14,362 nucleotides of DNA, from NCBI GenBank assembly GCA_017304505.1, contig JAFKKQ010000361.1:1-14362 (forward strand), given 5' to 3'. This stretch comes from Hyphomicrobiales bacterium (GTDB taxonomy: Bacteria > Pseudomonadota > Alphaproteobacteria > Rhizobiales > Xanthobacteraceae). Position 1 is the stretch's first letter. Every line of letters starts with the position of its first letter. The position numbers and the translations under genes were made by a program. Shown here in pieces: positions 9,266 to 14,362 of the stretch. The notes under the pieces were generated by a model, which searched no databases, was not told the origin of the DNA, and saw only the letters and a list, made by a program, of their open reading frames with translations.

Positions 9266-10636
9266 ATGCCGATCAATATCCTCATGCCGGCGCTGTCGCC
9301 CACGATGGAGAAGGGCAACCTTGCCAAGTGGCTCAAGCGCGAAGGTGATGCCGTCAAATCCGGCGATGTGATCGCGGAGATCGAGACGGACAAGGCCACG
9401 ATGGAGGTCGAGGCGGTCGACGAAGGCACGCTCGCCAAAATCATGGTGCCGGAGGGCACCGCCGATGTGCCGGTCAATCAGGTGATCGCGGTGCTGGCCG
9501 GCGAGGGCGAGGATGTGAAAGCGGCGGCGGCCGGCGCGGGGCAGGGCACGGCAGCGCCCGCTGCCAAACCGCAAGCGGCCCTGCCTAAGACCGAAGTGCC
9601 GGCCCCTGCCAAAACTGAGGCACCAAAAGCGGCTGCGACCCCGAGCGCACAAGCGCCGGCGGTGGCGCTTCAAGCCGCTCCTGCGCTGCAGGCTCGCGAC
9701 GGCAACCGTGCGTTTGCCTCGCCGCTGGCGCGACGGCTGGCGAAGGAAGCCGGCATCGATGTTTCGCGCATTGATGGCTCCGGTCCGCACGGCCGCATCG
9801 TTGCTCGAGACGTGGAAGCGGCGAAGTCCGGCAGGGGATTGAAGACCGCCGGTGCACCGGCTGCGGCCGCTGTAGCCCCCTCGATCGCGCCGTCAATGTC
9901 GGATGCGCAAGTGCGCGCGCTGTTCGAAGACGGCAGCTACGAGGTGGTTCCGCACGACGGCATGCGCCGCACCATCGCACAGCGCCTGACGCAATCGACG
10001 CAAACCATCCCGCATTTCTACCTGACCATCGATTGCAACATCGGCAAGCTTCTGGCCGCGCGCGAGGAGATCAACGCCGCCGCGCCGAAGGACAAGGATG
10101 GCAAGCCTGCCTACAAGCTTTCGGTCAACGACTTCGTGCTCAAGGCTCTCGCACTGGCGTTGCAACGCATCCCCGACGCCAACGTCAGCTGGACCGACGG
10201 CGCGATGCTCAAACACAAGCATTCGGACATCGGCGTGGCCGTGGCGTTGCCGGGCGGATTGATTACGCCGATCGTGCGCCAGGCCGAGAGCAAGTCGCTC
10301 TCCACCATCTCCAACGAGATGAAGGACCTCGCCAGCCGCGCCCGCGCGCGCAAGCTCAAGCCGATGGAGTATCAGGGCGGGACGTCGGCGGTGTCGAATC
10401 TCGGCATGTACGGCATCAAGGACTTCACGGCGGTCATCAACCCGCCGCACGCCACCATCCTCGCGGTCGGCGCCGGCGAGGAGCGGGCGGTCGTCAAGAA
10501 CGGCAAGATCGAGGCGGCTCACATCATGAGCGTGACGCTATCCTGCGATCATCGCGCGGTCGATGGTGCGCTCGGTGCTGAGTTGATCGGCGCGTTCAAG
10601 ACGCTGATCGAAAATCCGGTGATGATGGTGGTTTGA
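9266..10636 (+). CDS. pdhC: Dihydrolipoamide acetyltransferase (E2) of pyruvate dehydrogenase
   Basis: E2 is the core of the PDH complex and transfers the acetyl group from the lipoyl arm to CoA. The 456-aa protein starts at ATG 9266 (GAAAGAG upstream). It has one lipoyl domain (residues 1-83, lipoylated Lys43), a long Ala/Pro/Lys linker (~84-148), and a peripheral-subunit-binding domain at about 150-186 (FASPLARRLAKEAGIDVSRI, GSGPHGRIVARDVE). A second Ala/Pro linker leads to the catalytic acyltransferase domain (~218-456) with the His429-Asp433 pair in CDHRAVDGALGAE and the ending ENPVMMVV. One lipoyl domain on E2 plus one on E1-beta is the alphaproteobacterial pattern. The sequence appears complete and fits the Bradyrhizobium-type E2 well. 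Confidence 0.97.
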   Translation: MPINILMPALSPTMEKGNLAKWLKREGDAVKSGDVIAEIETDKATMEVEAVDEGTLAKIMVPEGTADVPVNQVIAVLAGEGEDVKAAAAGAGQGTAAPAAKPQAALPKTEVPAPAKTEAPKAAATPSAQAPAVALQAAPALQARDGNRAFASPLARRLAKEAGIDVSRIDGSGPHGRIVARDVEAAKSGRGLKTAGAPAAAAVAPSIAPSMSDAQVRALFEDGSYEVVPHDGMRRTIAQRLTQSTQTIPHFYLTIDCNIGKLLAAREEINAAAPKDKDGKPAYKLSVNDFVLKALALALQRIPDANVSWTDGAMLKHKHSDIGVAVALPGGLITPIVRQAESKSLSTISNEMKDLASRARARKLKPMEYQGGTSAVSNLGMYGIKDFTAVINPPHATILAVGAGEERAVVKNGKIEAAHIMSVTLSCDHRAVDGALGAELIGAFKTLIENPVMMVV

Positions 10637-10653
10637 CCGCGGGCAGGCGATCC

Positions 10654-10716
10654 ATGCGGCGGCTGTTGACAGTTGTAGGTTCTTGGCTTTTCGGCGCGCC
10701 CGCCGGCAAGAGCTAG
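10654..10716 (+). other. 20-codon micro-ORF, possibly a truncated signal-peptide gene
   Basis: ATG 10654 follows an AGGCGA ribosome-site-like run and encodes MRRLLTVVGSWLFGAPAG and two more residues before TAG 10714. The peptide has two Arg then a hydrophobic stretch ending in small residues, like the start of an exported protein. It ends 4 nt before the next gene's start. It may be a chance frame, a leader peptide that couples translation, or the stump of a deleted secreted-protein gene. It lies in the 84-nt gap after pdhC, which also holds a perfect TTGACA (10666-10671) with no good -10 partner. Confidence 0.2.
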
Positions 10717-10720
10717 CGCG

Positions 10721-11395
10721 ATGGCCGAAGCCTTCGCCTTTCTCGGAATACTGCTGATGTCGCTGGTGGTCGCTCTGCTCGCGATATTCCAGCTCGTCGA
10801 CTTCCTGGACGCAAACGGCGAAATCCTCCTGGTGGTATCTTGCGTCGCGATCTTTGCGGCCGTGAGCCTTGCGGTGTTTTCGGTCGCCTACACCCGGGTG
10901 AAACGTGCGCAGGCTCTCAATGGCGTCGCGATCGCCCTGGCGCTGGTCGCTGTTATTGTGGTCCGCGCGACGGGTTTCGTCGGGTGGGTTTCCGCCCACT
11001 CCAGCGTCGCGCATGATGCCGGCAGCGAACACGCCGCTGTGGCGCTGGAGTTGCTCTTGCCCATGCTGTTGGCTGTCCTGGTGCAATGGGGGCTGGTGCG
11101 GCGGCGTTGGCTGCGCGCAACCGGCGACGAGGATTTGACGCTGTGGCCGTGGGTCACCACGGCGGCGACGGGATTGGCGATCCTGAACCCGATAGGGCTC
11201 ACGCTGGTTTCCACCGTCCTGCGTTATGCCGCATCCGGCGTGGCGGGATCGTTGTTGACGACAATCGCGGCCGCGGCTGCCGGCGCGGTGGTCGTGACCG
11301 CTTGCATCGAATGCTATATCAGAGGTCGCATCCTGCGCCGCCGCCTCGCGGCTCACCCGCCGGTTGTCGGTGGACGAGCAGGAACGATAGGCTGA
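10721..11395 (+). CDS. Hypothetical multi-pass membrane protein
   Basis: A 224-aa hydrophobic protein from ATG 10721, lying between pdhC and lpdA on the same strand (18 nt before lpdA). Hydrophobic segments can be seen at about residues 5-27, 35-58, 67-85, 106-124, 144-166 and 173-196, so five to six transmembrane helices. A positively charged tail follows (RGRILRRRLAAH). A basic loop (RRRWLRATGDEDL) separates helices 4 and 5. I do not recognise the family, and no catalytic or transport motif is visible. The start is not firmly set: no good ribosome site precedes 10721, although the micro-ORF stop just upstream might deliver ribosomes. Codon use looks like its neighbours. A link to PDH function would rest only on position. 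Confidence 0.65.
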   Translation: MAEAFAFLGILLMSLVVALLAIFQLVDFLDANGEILLVVSCVAIFAAVSLAVFSVAYTRVKRAQALNGVAIALALVAVIVVRATGFVGWVSAHSSVAHDAGSEHAAVALELLLPMLLAVLVQWGLVRRRWLRATGDEDLTLWPWVTTAATGLAILNPIGLTLVSTVLRYAASGVAGSLLTTIAAAAAGAVVVTACIECYIRGRILRRRLAAHPPVVGGRAGTIG

Positions 11396-11413
11396 GCAGG
11401 AACGGAGACGCGC

Positions 11414-12844
11414 GTGGCTGAATCCTTCGACATCATCATCATCGGCTCGGGGCCGGGCGGCTATGTTGCCGCCATCCGCGCGGCGCAGCTCGGCTTCAAG
11501 ACTGCGATTGTCGAGAAACAATATCTCGGCGGCATCTGCCTGAATTGGGGCTGCATTCCGACCAAGGCGCTGCTGCGCTCGGCCGAAATCTATCATTACA
11601 TGCAGCATGCCAAGGATTACGGCCTGAAGGCCGACAATGTCGGCTTCGATCCGGCAGCCGTGGTCAAGCGGTCGCGTGCGGTGTCCAAGCGCCTGAACGA
11701 GGGCGTTGGCTTTCTGATGAAGAAGAACAAGGTCTCGGTGATCTGGGGCGAGGCGACTATCGACGCACCCGGAAAGATCACCGTCAAGGCCAGCGACTCC
11801 CGGCTGAAAACCGAAACGCCGAAAGGCTCGCTCGGACCTGGCAGCTATCAAGCCAAGCACATCATCCTGGCCACCGGCGCGCGTCCACGTTCGCTTCCAG
11901 GGCTCGAAGCGGACGGCAAGCTGATCTGGACTTACTTCGAGGCGATGGTCGCGCCGCAGATCCCGAAATCGCTGCTGGTGATCGGCTCGGGCGCGATCGG
12001 CATCGAATTCGCTTCGTTCTTTCGCACGCTCGGCGCCACAGTGACGGTCGTGGAGGTGCTGCCGCAGGTGCTGCCGGTCGAAGACGCCGAGATCGCGGCG
12101 TTTGCGCGGAAGTCTTTCGAAAAGCACGGCATCCGCATTCTCACCGGAGCCAAGGTCACTAAGCTCGACAAGAAGGCTGACAGCGTCACCGCCACCATCG
12201 ACGCCGGCAACGGCAAGACCGAGCAATTGACCGTGGACCGCGTGATCTCAGCGGTCGGTGTCGTCGGCAACATTGAAAATCTTGGGTTGGAAAAGCTTGG
12301 CGTCAAGACGGAGCGTGGCTGCGTCGTCATCGACGGCGTGGGCAAGACCAACGTGCCGGGCCTCTACGCGATCGGGGACGTCGCCGGCCCCCCGATGCTG
12401 GCGCACAAGGCCGAGCACGAAGGCGTCATCTGCGTCGAAGCCATCAAAGGACTTCATCCGCACCCGATGGATAAGCGCATGATTCCGGGGTGCACCTACT
12501 GCTCGCCTCAGGTCGCGTCAGTCGGGCTGACCGAGCAGGCGGCGAAAGACATGAAGCTCGATATCCGCGTCGGCCGCTTTCCATTCATAGGCAATGGCAA
12601 GGCCATCGCGCTCGGTGAAGACCAGGGCTTGATCAAGGTCATCTTTGACAAGAAGACCGGTCAGCTTCTGGGCGCGCACATGATCGGCGCCGAGGTCACC
12701 GAACTGATTCAGGGTTATGTCGTAGCAATGAACCTCGAGACGACGGAAGCCGAACTGATGCACACCGTGTTCCCGCACCCGACACTGTCGGAAATGATGA
12801 AGGAAGCGGTGCTCGATGCCTATGGACGAGTGCTGAACATGTAA
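11414..12844 (+). CDS. lpdA: Dihydrolipoyl dehydrogenase (E3)
   Basis: E3 reoxidises the lipoyl arms of E2 (and here of E1-beta) with FAD, passing electrons to NAD. It is 476 aa from GTG 11414, with GGAG at 11404-11407. It shows the N-terminal FAD fold GSGPGG (residues 11-16) and the redox disulfide Cys42-Cys47 in GGICLNWGCIPTKALL. The second nucleotide fold is LLVIGSGAIGIEFASFF, the FAD-binding YAIGDVAGPPMLAHKAEHEG follows, and the C-terminal dimer domain carries the catalytic His455-Glu460 pair (HPTLSE). The CLNWGC form and location in the pdh cluster suggest the PDH-dedicated E3 rather than the one paired with 2-oxoglutarate dehydrogenase. There is no extra lipoyl domain at its N-terminus. 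Intact. Confidence 0.97.
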   Translation: MAESFDIIIIGSGPGGYVAAIRAAQLGFKTAIVEKQYLGGICLNWGCIPTKALLRSAEIYHYMQHAKDYGLKADNVGFDPAAVVKRSRAVSKRLNEGVGFLMKKNKVSVIWGEATIDAPGKITVKASDSRLKTETPKGSLGPGSYQAKHIILATGARPRSLPGLEADGKLIWTYFEAMVAPQIPKSLLVIGSGAIGIEFASFFRTLGATVTVVEVLPQVLPVEDAEIAAFARKSFEKHGIRILTGAKVTKLDKKADSVTATIDAGNGKTEQLTVDRVISAVGVVGNIENLGLEKLGVKTERGCVVIDGVGKTNVPGLYAIGDVAGPPMLAHKAEHEGVICVEAIKGLHPHPMDKRMIPGCTYCSPQVASVGLTEQAAKDMKLDIRVGRFPFIGNGKAIALGEDQGLIKVIFDKKTGQLLGAHMIGAEVTELIQGYVVAMNLETTEAELMHTVFPHPTLSEMMKEAVLDAYGRVLNM

Positions 12845-12858
12845 CGTCCATTCACGGG

Positions 12859-12890
12859 ACTGCCGGCGCAAAACAAGAAAAGCCGGCGGT
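12859..12890 (+). terminator. Stem-loop after lpdA, possible weak terminator or attenuator
   Basis: ACTGCCGGC (12859-12867) can pair with GCCGGCGGT (12882-12890), giving nine base pairs including one G-U around a 14-nt A-rich loop. It begins 14 nt after the lpdA stop. There is no following T run, so it is not a canonical intrinsic terminator. It ends just before the ribosome site of the next gene, so it could also limit read-through, protect the 3' end of the pdh message or affect translation of that gene. Confidence 0.4.
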
Positions 12891-12908
12891 GACAGGGGAG
12901 GAACGAGG

Positions 12909-13860
12909 ATGCGAATGTTTGCGATGATGGCGCGTGGCGCGGCGATCGGCTGCGCGCTCGCGTTGAGCGTGGCGGCGGCCGCAGCCCAGCAATATCCGAA
13001 CCGGCCGATCAAGTTCGTGCAAGGATTCGTCGCGGGCGGTAACGCCGACGCGATCACCCGTGTGCTGGGAGCCGAACTGAGCAAGTCGCTCGGGCAGCCG
13101 GTGATCTCGGAGGCTCGCGTCGGCGCCGGCGGCAATATCGCGGCGGAGCAGGTGGCCCGCGGCGAACCGGACGGCTATACGCTCCTGCTGGCGACAACCG
13201 CTCACGTGGTGTCGCCAGCACTCTACAAGAAACTCAACTACGATCCGGTCAACGACTTCGCCTTCATTTCGTCGGTGACGAACGTGCCGTTCCTATAAGA
13301 CGCTCAAGGATCTGATTGGCGCGGCAAGAGCCAAGCCGGGCACCATCAATGTCGGTACCGCAGGCATCGGGACGGGCCAGCATATGTGCCTCGAGTTATT
13401 TGCCTCCACGCTTGGCATCAAGGTCACCCATGTGCCGTTCCGCGGCGACGCCGGTGCGGTGACCGGTCTTCTGAGCAAGAATGTCGATGCCATCGTGGCG
13501 CCGGCGAGCGCAGCGCTCGGCAACATCCGGGGCGGCAATTTCCGTGCGCTGGCGATCACGTCCAAGGAGCGATGGCCGGCGCTCAAGGATGTTCCGAGCG
13601 TCGCCGAAACCGTGTCGCCGAATTTCGAGATGATCGCCTGGATCGGTGTCGCCACCACGCACGGCGTCCCGCGGCCGATTATCGACCGGCTCAATAGCGC
13701 GATCCGCGGCGCAATCGCCGATCCGGAAGTGGATAAGCAATTGTACAATCTGGGCGGTTTTCCGAAAAGCAGCACGCCCGAGGAAGCGATCGAGCGCGTC
13801 AAGTTCGAGATTGCGCGCTGGAAGGGCGTCGTAGAAAAAGCGGGCATCCCCAAGCGATAG
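12909..13860 (+). pseudogene. Bug/TctC-family tripartite tricarboxylate transporter substrate-binding protein, frameshifted
   Basis: These periplasmic proteins capture organic acids for TctAB-type transporters or for sensing. ATG 12909 has an excellent ribosome site (GGGGAGG, 12895-12901), followed by a signal peptide with hydrophobic core GCALALSVAAAAA and likely cleavage before QQYPNRPIK. Frame 3 continues with VGAGGNIAAEQVARGEPDGY and NDFAFISSVTNVPFL, then meets TAA at 13296. From 13294 the family sequence resumes in another frame: YKTLKDLI, GTAGIGTGQHMCLELF, HVPFRGDAGAV, VAPASAALGNIRGG, to IPKR and TAG at 13860. Eight or nine residues normally found between VPF and YKTLKDL are absent, so a short deletion (length 2 modulo 3, probably ~26 nt) is inferred rather than a one-base error. 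No tctA or tctB is nearby. The substrate is unknown. Confidence 0.85.
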
Positions 13861-13911
13861 GTTTGCGCGCCAGACGATTTGTCTTCAACCAAGCAAGCAC
13901 AGAGGCCCGTG

Positions 13912-14289
13912 ATGGCTGACAAGCCAAGCAATGTCGATCCGTCCACGCTGAAGTTCCTGGGCAAGGAGATGTACCTGGTGGTTACACGGCCGGTGCGCTC
14001 GCCTGAAATCGCCAAGCGGCTGAAGGATCACCTTGACCATCAGGTCGCGCTGGAAAAGCGCGGCATCATGTTCGCCGCCGGTCCGCTTTATCCGCGCGGC
14101 TCCGATGTGCCCGAAGCCGGCATGTTCGTGCTGCGTGCCAATTCCTTCGAAGAGGCCGACGCCATCGCCAAGGAAGACCCGCTGCACAAGGCGGGCTTGC
14201 GGACCTATACGTTGCAGAAGTGGCGGCTGAACGAAGGCCGCATCACCGTTACGGTCGATTTCTCCGACCAGACCATGAAGATCGATTGA
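13912..14289 (+). CDS. YciI-like (dimeric alpha/beta barrel) protein
   Basis: A 125-aa protein. ATG 13912 is chosen over an in-frame TTG at 13879 because AGAGG (13901-13905) lies six bases upstream. After ~20 polar residues comes a YciI-like core: MYLVVTRPVRSPE, a helix with DHLDHQVALEKRGIMFAAGP, FVLRANSFEEADAIAKEDPLH, and YTLQKWRLNEGRITVTVDFS. YciI proteins have a ferredoxin-like fold with a conserved His and Asp, resemble muconolactone isomerase, and mostly have no proven reaction. The gene sits 51 nt after the Bug-type receptor gene. Such pairs are often seen in small organic-acid or aromatic catabolic groups, so a catabolic role is plausible but unproven. Confidence 0.75.
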   Translation: MADKPSNVDPSTLKFLGKEMYLVVTRPVRSPEIAKRLKDHLDHQVALEKRGIMFAAGPLYPRGSDVPEAGMFVLRANSFEEADAIAKEDPLHKAGLRTYTLQKWRLNEGRITVTVDFSDQTMKID

Positions 14290-14297
14290 TCCTGCCG

Positions 14298-14362
14298 CTA
14301 CACTCGGTCGCGGTGGGAAATTTCGACCACGCGCGCGCGCCCGGCCAGCTCTTCGACCAGGG
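14298..14362 (-). CDS. Possible 3' end of a convergent minus-strand gene
   Basis: Read from the window edge, the minus strand has 20 sense codons ending LAGRARVVEISHRDRV and then TAG at 14300-14298, 8 nt beyond the YciI-like gene's stop. The composition (charged helix then a beta-like segment) looks like a genuine protein C-terminus, but the stretch is too short to recognise a family. The plus strand is also open here, so this is only a suggestion. Confidence 0.3.
   Translation of the reverse strand, partial: LVEELAGRARVVEISHRDRV

Noticed and set aside
7682..9790. A 702-codon minus-strand open frame across pdhB, the DUF5076 gene and pdhC
   Set aside because: It is an antisense shadow caused by high GC at third codon positions; its His/Arg-rich product has no motif, and the plus strand carries well-defined genes.
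10666..10694. Promoter with a perfect TTGACA after pdhC
   Set aside because: At 16-18 nt spacing the -10 region reads TTTTCG or TTTCGG, a poor match, so it was not listed as a promoter.
14331..14341. Alternating CG run near the right edge, as a possible Z-DNA or repeat element
   Set aside because: It is only about 11 bases and is expected by chance in such GC-rich DNA.

Overview
The window looks like chromosomal core DNA of an alphaproteobacterium of the order Hyphomicrobiales, close to the Bradyrhizobium / Rhodopseudomonas / Xanthobacteraceae group. The basis is high GC with strong third-position GC, the gene order pyrG - NIPSNAP - kdsA - eno - ftsB - pdhABC - lpdA, an E1-beta subunit carrying its own lipoyl domain, a DUF5076 gene inside the pdh cluster, and a Bug/TctC-type binding protein. 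The species assignment is inference from gene content and remembered family sequences; no search was run.

Layout. Bases 1-3924 run rightward: the 3' end of pyrG (CTP synthase), a very short NIPSNAP-family remnant, kdsA (KDO-8-phosphate synthase), and two tandem, divergently evolved major-facilitator transporters. queF (queuosine pathway) lies on the minus strand at 3937-4389, convergent with the second transporter and divergent from eno. From 4471 everything is again rightward: eno, ftsB, then the pyruvate dehydrogenase cluster pdhA - pdhB - DUF5076 gene - pdhC - small ORF - membrane protein - lpdA (6308-12844). A Bug/TctC-type periplasmic binding protein gene, a YciI-like gene and possibly the 3' end of a convergent minus-strand gene close the window.

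How it works together. Enolase makes phosphoenolpyruvate, used directly by KdsA for lipopolysaccharide KDO and, via pyruvate, by the PDH complex (E1 alpha/beta, E2, E3) to make acetyl-CoA. PyrG supplies CTP, needed among other things to activate KDO. FtsB is a cell-division protein that commonly sits next to eno.

Most unusual is a set of small internal deletions. The NIPSNAP gene has its two ends joined in frame with the middle missing. pdhA has lost about 14 nt inside its thiamine-diphosphate motif and changes frame. The Bug-type receptor gene has lost a short stretch and changes frame near 13292. All three are losses larger than typical 1-base sequencing errors. They could be real gene decay, or local misassembly if this is a metagenome-derived contig. 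pdhA is normally important, so its lesion especially needs verification. I see no CRISPR array, insertion sequence, tRNA, rRNA or recognisable new defence-type system. No stretch over 300 bases lacks a gene; the longest gap (6131-6307) holds a perfect 16-bp palindrome upstream of pdhA.
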